Shown here: positions 1-5,903 of the stretch, in pieces
Position numbering within the stretch: position 1 is the first letter of the stretch
Layout: the number at the start of each line of letters is the position of its first letter
Assembly (NCBI GenBank): GCA_016199255.1
Contig: JACQHA010000423.1
Span: 1 to 8,350 of the forward strand
From: Deinococcus sp.
GTDB lineage: Bacteria; Deinococcota; Deinococci; JACQHA01
Length of the DNA stretch: 8,350 nt
Direction: 5' to 3'
Position numbers and translations under genes: made by a program
Notes under the pieces: model-generated
The model's database searches: none
What the model was told of the DNA's origin: nothing
Seen by the model: only the letters and a program-made list of their open reading frames with translations

Positions 1-345
1 CTGGCCCCGGCGGCCAGCCGTGCCACGGCAGTGGGCATTCTGGGAACGCTGCTCCAGCTGGCCTGGGGGGCAGGGAGCCTACTGGCGGGGCCGCTCATCA
101 CCAGCCGGGGCTACCAGTATGTGTTCACCCTGGCAGCCGGCATCTACCTGCTGGCGGTACCAGCCAGCAACTTGCTGTTCCACATTGCTACCAGCCCGCT
201 GCCGCCCCGGCGCCAGGCGCCTGCAGTACAGTGGGAGCGCTTGTACCAGCCAGTGGCGGCGCTACCGCTCATGCGCTACCTGCCGGGCGTTCCTGATGAT
301 CCTGGAGAACGTGGGCGCTGGCTAGTCGCCGGCGCTTTAGGCTGA
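1..345 (+). CDS. Major facilitator superfamily transporter, C-terminal end (5' truncated)
   Basis: The reading frame is open from the first base and stops with TGA at 343-345, giving the last 114 residues of a longer protein. Two hydrophobic segments are visible, about residues 11-34 and 41-62, separated by a short loop with S-R-G-Y. This layout, with a preceding S-R-A-T-A-x-G stretch, is typical of the last two helices of a 12-helix MFS transporter, which moves small solutes across the inner membrane by an ion gradient. The substrate cannot be read from this fragment. The roughly 50 residues after the last helix are hydrophilic and rich in Pro and Arg, longer than most MFS tails. A GTG at 31 could act as a start but would give only a fragment, so I treat the gene as cut by the window edge. 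It converges on the OsmC-family gene with an 8-bp gap. Confidence 0.65.
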   Translation: MAPAASRATAVGILGTLLQLAWGAGSLLAGPLITSRGYQYVFTLAAGIYLLAVPASNLLFHIATSPLPPRRQAPAVQWERLYQPVAALPLMRYLPGVPDDPGERGRWLVAGALG

Positions 346-353
346 GGAATACC

Positions 354-839
354 TCATGCTGCGCCCCTGGGCCGCCCAGGTATCCGGCTCCGCCGGGGCC
401 GGGACCGGCCTGACCTTTGGAACGCCGGGCGCTGGGCAGGTACCCCGTTGAGGGTGTACCTGGCCTCTACCTGGAGCGCTGGGGCCAGGGAGAGGAAGAC
501 GCTGCAGTACTTCTCCAGCGACAGGCTAATGGCCCGCTCCACCTGGTCCGGCCGAAGCGCCGCTCCCTGGAGCGCAAAGTGCATCTGGACGCTTTTATAG
601 GGCTTGGCATCGACCCCAGCCCGCTCGCCATCCAGGTGCACTACGAGTTTCTCAGGCGGGGTGCGCATCCGCTCCAGGATCAGCGCCACATCAATACCGG
701 TGCAGCCTCCCAGGGCGCTCAACAGGGTCTCCATAGGCGAGGGGGCAGTTTTGCTGTCCCCATCCATGCCGAACCCCCGCCCATCGGGAGTGGCGGCCCG
801 GAACTGCTTGCCACCTTCCCAGGTCACAGTGCATTCCAT
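354..839 (-). CDS. OsmC-family protein (thiol-dependent peroxide-resistance family)
   Basis: This 161-residue protein belongs to the OsmC/Ohr superfamily, many members of which reduce organic hydroperoxides in the cytoplasm using two cysteines. The two family cysteines are visible: C46 in the motif LGGCTGID at the start of the central helix, and C112 in the motif EKYCSV. The EKYCSV form is closer to the YhfA-like OsmC subgroup, whose substrate is not well defined, than to classical Ohr. The start ATG has a good site, GGGAGG, five to six bases upstream, directly after the stop codon of the ABC permease gene 10 bp away. The two are therefore probably one transcript with coupled translation. The OsmC fold should end near residue 130. 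The remaining 30 residues contain nine arginines, many prolines and no hydrophobic core, and are encoded across the hairpin cluster. This tail looks like read-through after loss of an earlier stop. Confidence 0.88.
   Translation of the reverse strand: MECTVTWEGGKQFRAATPDGRGFGMDGDSKTAPSPMETLLSALGGCTGIDVALILERMRTPPEKLVVHLDGERAGVDAKPYKSVQMHFALQGAALRPDQVERAISLSLEKYCSVFLSLAPALQVEARYTLNGVPAQRPAFQRSGRSRPRRSRIPGRPRGAA
366..410. terminator. Cluster of three adjacent perfect hairpins at a convergent gene junction
   Basis: Three small inverted repeats lie back to back. CCTGGG (366-371) pairs with CCCAGG (375-380). CCGGC (384-388) pairs with GCCGG (392-396). GGCCGG (397-402) pairs with CCGGCC (405-410), although with so short a loop only the outer 5 bp would form. 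They sit between the stop of the MFS gene and the body of the OsmC gene, where a bidirectional terminator would be expected. There is no T-run on either strand, so a classical intrinsic terminator is not supported. They could work as RNA 3'-end stabilisers or a pausing structure. The arms overlap the last codons of the OsmC reading frame. Confidence 0.35.
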
Positions 840-849
840 ATTTGCCTCC

Positions 850-1938
850 CTAGCGCCCCTGCATCAGGCGGCCCACCAGCAAACCTCCGGCGACGATCAT
901 GACCAGGGAGAAGATTGAGAGTTTCCATAGCTCCCCGGCCACGTCGCCCACCCCGGCGCCGCGGAAGAATACATCGCGGATGGCGCTGGTGGTCCAGGTG
1001 AGGGGCAGCACCGAGGCAATGCGCTGCAGGGCTTCCGGCATGCCCCGCACGGGATAGGTAATCCCCGAGAGCATCATCATGGGATACATCACCGGCAGCC
1101 CCAGCACCAGCCGGAACGAGAGCTCCGAGCGGAACAGGGCGCTGGCCGCCAGTGCCAGGCCAATGAAGCCCACGGCGGTGCTCAGGCACACCAGCCCCAG
1201 CGCCCAGAGGCTGCCGGTAATGCGCACCTGGAACAAATAGACTACTAAAAGCGTCACCAGCGCCAGCTGGATGAATAAGATAATGGTGCTGGCGGCCAGC
1301 TTGCCCAGCACAATCCAGATGCGGTGAACTGGCGCCATGGCCAGCTCATAGATGGTGCCACCGGATCGCTCTCTGATAAGCAAGAAGCCCAGGATGCCTA
1401 GGCCGCTCATGAGAATAGTGACCGGCAGGAAGCCGGGCGACATGACCTGCAAGGGGTAAGCCTCGGAAGACATGTCCAGCCCCCGTACGGCTATGGGCTC
1501 ATCCGCCAGGTCCAAAAGCCCGGCGGCGGCGCCAAAGCTGCGCCGCACCACCTCCCGGGTAATGGCTGCGCCAGCGGCTCGAGCTAGGACTCCCTCGGCA
1601 TCGTCCAGCACCACCCGCAGGTCGCGCCGGCCCCCACCTTCCCGGCTCTGCACAATCAGCCCACCAATGACTGTGCCGTTGCGTACCGCCTCCAGCAGCG
1701 CTTCGGAAGTGGGGAACTGGGTCACCAGCATGTCCTCGTTGTCGGCCAGCGCCGCAGTGCGCAAGATGCCCTCTTCCTGGTACAGCCCCACGGGAATATG
1801 GCGAATGCGCCGCGCCTGCAGGCCGGTGATGTAGCCCAGGAGCAGGGTGAACACCACCGCCAGCACCACGCCACCGAAGAGCAGCTTGGTGCGGGCCTGG
1901 AAGATGATCTCGTGCCTGGCCACGCCAAACGCCACCAT
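850..1938 (-). CDS. ABC-2 type transporter permease
   Basis: This is the membrane subunit of an ABC exporter of the ABC-2 type (drug, polymer or lipid efflux, or the Nod/YhfA-type exporters). In the longest frame (from ATG 1953, 367 residues) there is one N-terminal helix at about 26-44, a large soluble domain at about 46-172, then five helices near 175-193, 221-241, 251-275, 283-299 and 345-363. This is the usual layout of the DrrB/YhiH-like subgroup with an extracytoplasmic domain between helices 1 and 2. The motif RERSGGTIYELAMAPV after helix 2 matches the E-R-x-x-G-T-x-x-x-L-x-x-x-P signature of the family. I prefer ATG 1938 (362 residues) because GAGGA lies just before it, while ATG 1953 has no ribosome site; GTG 1935 is also possible. 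The matching ATPase is most likely the minus-strand gene at 3402-4328, beyond the radical SAM gene. The substrate is unknown. Confidence 0.9.
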   Translation of the reverse strand: MVAFGVARHEIIFQARTKLLFGGVVLAVVFTLLLGYITGLQARRIRHIPVGLYQEEGILRTAALADNEDMLVTQFPTSEALLEAVRNGTVIGGLIVQSREGGGRRDLRVVLDDAEGVLARAAGAAITREVVRRSFGAAAGLLDLADEPIAVRGLDMSSEAYPLQVMSPGFLPVTILMSGLGILGFLLIRERSGGTIYELAMAPVHRIWIVLGKLAASTIILFIQLALVTLLVVYLFQVRITGSLWALGLVCLSTAVGFIGLALAASALFRSELSFRLVLGLPVMYPMMMLSGITYPVRGMPEALQRIASVLPLTWTTSAIRDVFFRGAGVGDVAGELWKLSIFSLVMIVAGGLLVGRLMQGR

Positions 1939-2042
1939 CAATCCTCGTCCCATAAAAGCCGCGCCAGGAACCGGCGCCCCTCCGCCCTATAGCATAGCCA
2001 CTGCAGGGTCTCCCTGGGTGCACCTCAAGAGCCAACCGCCTC

Positions 2043-2053
2043 GACCTGAGGTC
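2043..2053. promoter_or_regulatory. Short palindrome in the permease / radical SAM divergent region
   Basis: The 218 bp between the divergent ABC permease and radical SAM genes contain a perfect odd palindrome, GACCT-G-AGGTC. It lies about 105 bp from both start codons. It could be an operator half or simply chance, since an 11-bp palindrome is not rare at this length. No convincing -35/-10 pair was found on either strand of this interval: TATGCT (minus strand, 1991-1996) and TATTGT (plus strand, 2071-2076) are -10-like but lack a matching -35. Confidence 0.18.
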
Positions 2054-2156
2054 CAGGGGCAGTGATAGTGTATTGTGGCTACGTGCCGTCATGCGGAGGT
2101 GGTGCTTCCAGTCACCGGGGCAGGCCCAGGGCTTTCTCAGGGCCAAGGGAGGAAGG

Positions 2157-3386
2157 ATGAGCAAGCTGGACGCCCGCAACCTTTACCGACTGCCGTGGAG
2201 TTACTCCGACAATGTGATCTCCTGGTTGGAGCCGACGAAGAAGTGTAACCTCTACTGCGAGGGCTGCTACAGCGTCAATAACCCCACCAGCCACAAGAGC
2301 CTTGAGGAGGTGCGCCAGGACCTCGAGGTGTTCATGCGCTACCGGAAGACCGACGCGGTCTCCATCGCTGGGGGCGACCCCTTGACCCACCCCCAGCTCC
2401 CTGACATTGTGCGGATGGTGGCTGACCTGGGCCTCAAGCCCATTGTCAACACCAACGGCCACGCCCTGACCCCGGAGCTGCTGCGCGAGCTGAAGCGGCA
2501 GGGGCTAGTGGGGCTGACCTTCCATATTGACAGCGGCCAGCGCCGCCCGGGCTGGAATGGCAAGAGCGAGATCGAACTCAACGATCTCCGGCTCCACTAC
2601 GCCCAGATGGCGGCCGCGGTGGGTGGTCTTTCTACTGCTTTCAACTCCACGGTCTACGAGCACACCTTGCCCTACGTTCCAGACCTGGTGGAGTGGGCCC
2701 GGCGCCATATTGACATTGTCCACGTCATGGTATTCATCGCCTTCCGCTTTGCCCCGCCTGACATGGACTACTATGTCGGCGGCCAGCGCATCGAGATCGG
2801 CGGGCTGCCCTACGCCAAGGACCGCCAGCAGCGGTTCGACATTTCTTCCCCGGAAATCCTTGAGGCCATCCGCCGCCGCTTTCCCGAGACGGAGCCTGCC
2901 GCCTATCTCAACGGCACCGAAGATCCTGGCGCCATGAAGTGGCTGCTGACGGTACAGATCGGGTGCCAAGACCGGGTGTACGGCTGCCTCAGTCCCCGTA
3001 TGGTGGAGCTGGCCCAGGCCGGCCACCACCTGTGGAAGGGGAAATACCTGGGCTATGTCTCCCCCAAGGTGAGTGCCCGGGCCAAGGCGCTACTGGCCCT
3101 GGCTCTTGTGGACCGGAGCCTGCGCACCACCCTGGGGCGCTACCTGCGCGCGGTGCTGCGCCACCCCCGCCGCCTTTTCCAGCCCCTCCATCTCCAGTCC
3201 ATCATGATCATCCAGCCGGCGGACGTTTTGGCCGATGGGCGGCAGTCGATGTGCGACGGTTGTCCGGACATGACGGTCTGGAACGAGCACCTGGTGTGGT
3301 CCTGCCGGCTGGAGGAGCTGATGCGCTATGGCAGCTTTGTCCAGATGGTTCCCGCGGCGTCCCGTCCCAGGGAAGAGGGCCGGTAG
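2157..3386 (+). CDS. Radical SAM protein with extra C-terminal cysteine clusters
   Basis: This 409-residue protein is a radical S-adenosylmethionine enzyme, which uses a [4Fe-4S] cluster to cleave SAM and start a radical reaction in the cytoplasm. The cluster motif CX3CX2C is at C30, C34 and C37. It is followed by the SAM-binding GGDP (72-75, a variant of GGEP) and a strand ending NTNGHALT (98-105). Two further cysteine groups follow, C270/C277 and C366/C369/C383, the last in the motif MCDGCPDM...WSCRLEE. Five extra cysteines suggest one or more auxiliary Fe-S clusters, as in SPASM or Twitch proteins, although the spacing is not a textbook SPASM motif. The start ATG is chosen because GGGAGGAAGG precedes it; a TTG at 2073 in the same frame has no such site. 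There is no RRE-like N-terminal domain and no recognisable precursor peptide nearby, so a peptide-modifying role is not supported. The reaction is unknown. The gene lies inside, and opposite to, an ABC exporter gene pair. Confidence 0.88.
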   Translation: MSKLDARNLYRLPWSYSDNVISWLEPTKKCNLYCEGCYSVNNPTSHKSLEEVRQDLEVFMRYRKTDAVSIAGGDPLTHPQLPDIVRMVADLGLKPIVNTNGHALTPELLRELKRQGLVGLTFHIDSGQRRPGWNGKSEIELNDLRLHYAQMAAAVGGLSTAFNSTVYEHTLPYVPDLVEWARRHIDIVHVMVFIAFRFAPPDMDYYVGGQRIEIGGLPYAKDRQQRFDISSPEILEAIRRRFPETEPAAYLNGTEDPGAMKWLLTVQIGCQDRVYGCLSPRMVELAQAGHHLWKGKYLGYVSPKVSARAKALLALALVDRSLRTTLGRYLRAVLRHPRRLFQPLHLQSIMIIQPADVLADGRQSMCDGCPDMTVWNEHLVWSCRLEELMRYGSFVQMVPAASRPREEGR

Positions 3387-3401
3387 ATGCCCAGTTTCCA
3401 C

Positions 3402-4328
3402 CTACTCCCTTAATCCCCTCCCCGTGAGCTTGAGGAACACATCCTCCAGTGTGGTCTGCCGGGTGCTCAGGGCGGAGTACTGGACCCCCGCCTGGTACAG
3501 CGCCTGGACCAGTGCCGGCACCTGGGCTAGGTCGTCCAGGTAGATGCGCACCTTGCCGTTATCTAGCTCAAAGCGCCGCTGGCCGATAATGGGCGCCAGG
3601 GCCTCGGCCTGGGGCGTGATCAACTCCACATAGGCATCGCCCACGTAGTTGCGGCGCAGCTCCACAGGGCTCCCTTGGGCAATGATCCGGCCCTGGTCCA
3701 CAATCAGCACCAGCTCGCACAGCACCTCGGCCTCCTCCATGTGGTGGGTGGTGAGCACCACCGTCTTGCCCTGCTGCTTCAAGCCGGCAATATAGTCCCA
3801 GATCGCCCGCCGGCTCTGGGGGTCCAGGCCGGTGGTGGGCTCGTCCAGGAACACAATCTGGGGATCGTGCATCACCCCCCGGGCATATACCAGCCGGCGC
3901 TTCATGCCCCCAGAGAGGTGGCGCACCAGGTCATTGGCCCGCTCGCTCAGGCCCACTAGCTCTAGTAACTCCTGGCTGCGCCGCTGCCTAGTAGCCGCAT
4001 CCAGGCCATAAAGAAAGCCGTGCAGCGCCAGGTTATCGTTCACTGTCACGTCTTCGTAGAGATTGGTCTCCTGGGGCACCAGGCCAATCAGCGCCCGCAC
4101 CGCTATGGGGTGGCGGGTCACATCCAGCCCGCCGACGCGCACGGTGCCGCTGGTGGGGTCCAGGACAGTGGTGAGCGCTTTGATGGTAGTGGTCTTCCCT
4201 GCCCCGTTGGGCCCCAAGAGCGCCAGCGCCGTGCCAGCCTGGACCTGGAACGAGATGCCGTCCACGGCCTTGAGCTTGCCGTAGTTCACATTGAGGTCTT
4301 CCACGATAATCGCCAGCTCTTCGCTCAC
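3402..4328 (-). CDS. ABC transporter ATP-binding protein (DrrA/CcmA-like exporter subunit)
   Basis: This 308-residue ATPase should power an ABC-2 exporter at the inner membrane. All nucleotide-binding motifs are intact: Walker A GPNGAGKT (39-46), Q-loop Q86 in VPQET, signature LSGGMKRR (138-145), Walker B IVFLDEPTTGLD (158-169) and switch histidine H195 in TTHH. The last 80 or so residues form the DUF4162-type C-terminal domain seen in DrrA-like ATPases. An in-frame ATG at 4376 would add 16 residues, but I chose GTG 4328 because GGAGG lies four bases before it, and because a good -10 element falls between the two candidates. The 15-bp gap to the convergent radical SAM stop codon holds no terminator. 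The permease at 850-1938 on the same strand is the obvious partner, although 1.46 kb of opposite-strand gene separates them. Confidence 0.92.
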   Translation of the reverse strand: MSEELAIIVEDLNVNYGKLKAVDGISFQVQAGTALALLGPNGAGKTTTIKALTTVLDPTSGTVRVGGLDVTRHPIAVRALIGLVPQETNLYEDVTVNDNLALHGFLYGLDAATRQRRSQELLELVGLSERANDLVRHLSGGMKRRLVYARGVMHDPQIVFLDEPTTGLDPQSRRAIWDYIAGLKQQGKTVVLTTHHMEEAEVLCELVLIVDQGRIIAQGSPVELRRNYVGDAYVELITPQAEALAPIIGQRRFELDNGKVRIYLDDLAQVPALVQALYQAGVQYSALSTRQTTLEDVFLKLTGRGLRE

Positions 4329-4346
4329 CCTGCCTCCAGCCCACCT

Positions 4347-4352
4347 ACTATA
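4347..4352 (-). promoter_or_regulatory. -10 element candidate for the ABC ATPase gene
   Basis: On the minus strand this reads TATAGT, five of six matches to the sigma-70 -10 consensus, and would start transcription about a dozen bases before the GTG start of the ATPase gene. The expected -35 region (about 4370-4375, TGGCTG on the minus strand) is a poor match, so the promoter may be weak or activator-dependent. It lies only 4 bp from the -35 candidate of the divergent mod operon. Confidence 0.35.
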
Positions 4353-4356
4353 AGAG

Positions 4357-4386
4357 TTGCGCTTTCCTACAGCCATCCTCTATGCT
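4357..4386 (+). promoter_or_regulatory. Sigma-70-like promoter candidate for the modABC operon
   Basis: A -35-like TTGCGC (4357-4362) is followed after 18 bases by a -10-like TATGCT (4381-4386). Transcription would then begin near 4393, just before the conserved start of the riboswitch-like leader. This agreement with the RNA element is the main support, as neither hexamer is perfect. Confidence 0.45.
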
Positions 4387-4393
4387 GGCGACC

Positions 4394-4494
4394 GGACTCC
4401 GAGCCCTGCTGCCTACAGCTAGTGCCACGGCGCCAGGGCCGCCGAGAGACTCGGCCAGGGTGAGCTGGGAAACCGCCTCACCTCCCGCTCTTGG
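4394..4494 (+). promoter_or_regulatory. Moco/Tuco (molybdenum or tungsten cofactor) riboswitch candidate, modA leader
   Basis: The leader before modA carries sequence blocks that I recall from the Moco RNA motif, in the right order: ACTCCGAGCC (4396-4405), GCCAGGG (4432-4438) and CTGGGAAACCGCCTC (4465-4479). The structure fits. GGTGAG (4459-4464) pairs with CTCACC (4477-4482), enclosing a GAAA tetraloop (4469-4472) closed by GG/CC. GCCGAG (4441-4446) pairs with CTCGGC (4450-4455). GAGC (4401-4404) can pair with GCTC (4487-4490) as the closing helix. Moco riboswitches sit upstream of molybdate transport and cofactor biosynthesis genes and usually shut off expression when cofactor is plentiful, which suits the modABC genes 13 bp downstream. 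The 4441-4455 hairpin may be the P3 arm that favours Moco over the tungsten variant, but that assignment is uncertain. The consensus match is from memory, not from a covariance search. Confidence 0.75.
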
Positions 4495-4506
4495 AAAGGA
4501 GCGCCC

Positions 4507-5250
4507 GTGAAGCAGTGGCTGGCTATCCTTCTCTTATGCTGTGCTGCTCTCGCCCAGAGCCCATCTCCCCTTTTCATTGCCACCGCCGCTAACTTGGGTG
4601 GCGCCTTCCAGCGCATCGCCGACCTGTTCACTGCTTCCAACCACGTCCCGGTGGAGTTGATCCTGGGAGCCTCCGGCAATCTGGCTGAGCAGATCCGCCG
4701 GGGGGCGCCGTTCGATGCCTTTGCCGCCGCGAACCCGGTGTTCATCGACCGTCTCATTGCCGAAGGGCTCTTAGTAGCCAGCACCTACACTATTGTGGCC
4801 CACGGCCGGCTGGTACTCTTCCAGCTCGATGACACCGTGCCGGTGGTAGAGGATCTGGCTGATCTTGGCGATCCAGCTATTCAGTTCGTGGCCATCGCCG
4901 ATCCTTTGGTGGCGCCTTTTGGCCAGGCGGCTCTCCAGGCCCTGGAGCGCGCAGGGGTGCTAGCGGCGGTGCAGCCCAAGCTGGTGTTTGGCAGCAACAT
5001 CCAGGACGCCCTGCAGCTGGTACTGAGCGGCAACGCTGATGTGACCATCAATGCCCTCTCGGCGGTGCTGGACTTCCAGCGCCGGGGGCGATTGAGCCTG
5101 CTTCCTGCCGAGCTCCATGACCCCATCCTGCAGGTAGCCGCTGTGGTAGCTGAGAGCCCGCGCCAGGACGAGGCCCGGGCTTTTTTGCGCTTTCTCAGTA
5201 GCGAGCCAGCACAAGAGGTGCTGGCGGAATTCGGGCTGGTCGTGCGCTAA
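4507..5250 (+). CDS. modA: Molybdate ABC transporter substrate-binding protein ModA
   Basis: This 247-residue protein is exported and captures molybdate (or tungstate) for the ModBC importer. A hydrophobic signal peptide covers residues 4-16, with a likely signal peptidase I site after ALA16. Two cysteines (C11, C12) lie inside it, but the -1 residue is not the Gly or Ala expected of a lipobox, so a lipoprotein is less likely. Family motifs are present: FIATAANL near 23-30, LGASGNLAEQI at 53-63 (the Ser that binds oxyanion), the hinge segment IADPLVAPFGQAAL (130-143), and SNIQDALQLVLSGNADV (163-179). The usual tyrosine of the E. coli-type site, shortly after the last motif, is not evident; INALSAV is there instead. 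The start is GTG with AAAGGAG five bases before it. The gene heads the mod operon directly behind the riboswitch-like leader. Confidence 0.93.
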   Translation: MKQWLAILLLCCAALAQSPSPLFIATAANLGGAFQRIADLFTASNHVPVELILGASGNLAEQIRRGAPFDAFAAANPVFIDRLIAEGLLVASTYTIVAHGRLVLFQLDDTVPVVEDLADLGDPAIQFVAIADPLVAPFGQAALQALERAGVLAAVQPKLVFGSNIQDALQLVLSGNADVTINALSAVLDFQRRGRLSLLPAELHDPILQVAAVVAESPRQDEARAFLRFLSSEPAQEVLAEFGLVVR

Positions 5251-5252
5251 TC

Positions 5253-5903
5253 ATGGTGGACCTGACCCCGCTCTGGTTCTCTATCCAGGTGGCCGCCGCC
5301 GCCACTTTGGGGTCGCTGGTGATTGGCACCGCGGTGGCGTACGCCCTGGCCAGGGGGCGCTTCAGGGGGCGCGACGCCCTGGAAGCGGTTTTTACCCTGC
5401 CGCTGGTGCTGCCCCCTACAGTGCTGGGCTATTATCTTCTGGCGCTCTTTGGCCGGCGCAGCGCCCTGGGCGCTTTCTTAGAGCGCAGCCTGGGCATCAC
5501 CATTGTGTTCACGCCGCTAGGGGCAGTGCTGGCCAGCCTGGTGGTGGGGATCCCCTTAGTGGTGCGCACTGCCCGGGTGGCTTTTGAGAGCGTAGACCGC
5601 GACCTGGAGCGGGCCGGGCGCACCCTGGGGTTCTCGGAACTGGCAGTTTTCTGCCGCATCACCTTGCCCCTGGCCTGGCGGGGCATTGTGGCTGGCACCG
5701 TCCTGGCCTTTACCCGCGGCCTGGGGGAATTTGGCGCCACCCTGCTCGTGGCCGGCAACATCCCCGGCCGCACCCAGACCATTGCTACTGCCATCTACAA
5801 CGCCACCCAGACTGGCAACAGCGCCCTGGCCAACACCCTGGTAGCCATTACTACTGTGCTGGCCTTCGCTGTGCTCTTAGTGGTGGCCAGGCTCACCAGA
5901 TGA
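5253..5903 (+). CDS. modB: Molybdate ABC transporter permease ModB
   Basis: This 216-residue membrane subunit of the molybdate importer has about five transmembrane helices (near 11-33, 45-66, 86-108, 141-167 and 190-212), the normal number and length for ModB. The cytoplasmic EAA loop that docks to ModC is clear: E119, G126 and the end ITLPL (136-140). It is followed by TRGLGEFGATLLVAGN (154-169), a sequence characteristic of ModB and related CysT/W permeases. The start ATG is 2 bp after the modA stop codon and lacks a strong ribosome site of its own, so translation is probably coupled to modA. The stop codon overlaps the modC start as ATGA. Confidence 0.93.
   Translation: MVDLTPLWFSIQVAAAATLGSLVIGTAVAYALARGRFRGRDALEAVFTLPLVLPPTVLGYYLLALFGRRSALGAFLERSLGITIVFTPLGAVLASLVVGIPLVVRTARVAFESVDRDLERAGRTLGFSELAVFCRITLPLAWRGIVAGTVLAFTRGLGEFGATLLVAGNIPGRTQTIATAIYNATQTGNSALANTLVAITTVLAFAVLLVVARLTR

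Noticed and set aside
260..345. Possible frameshift at the end of the MFS gene, since another frame reads a short hydrophobic stretch there
   Set aside because: The alternative frame is too short to judge and nothing in it is a recognisable MFS end.
417..902. Long plus-strand frame opposite the OsmC gene
   Set aside because: It is the mirror of a clearly recognisable OsmC protein, has no family features and no ribosome site.
2073..2156. N-terminal extension of the radical SAM gene from a TTG codon, or a small RiPP precursor peptide here
   Set aside because: There is no ribosome site at the TTG, while ATG 2157 has a strong one. The 28 residues show no leader/core pattern.
1499..2179. Minus-strand frame overlapping the permease in another phase and crossing the divergent intergenic region
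   Set aside because: Its composition is Gly/Arg/Pro-rich with no domain, and it overlaps the well-supported permease and the start of the radical SAM gene.
2505..3029. 174-codon minus-strand frame inside the radical SAM gene
   Set aside because: It is a shadow of the high-GC coding frame; it has no recognisable motif or ribosome site.
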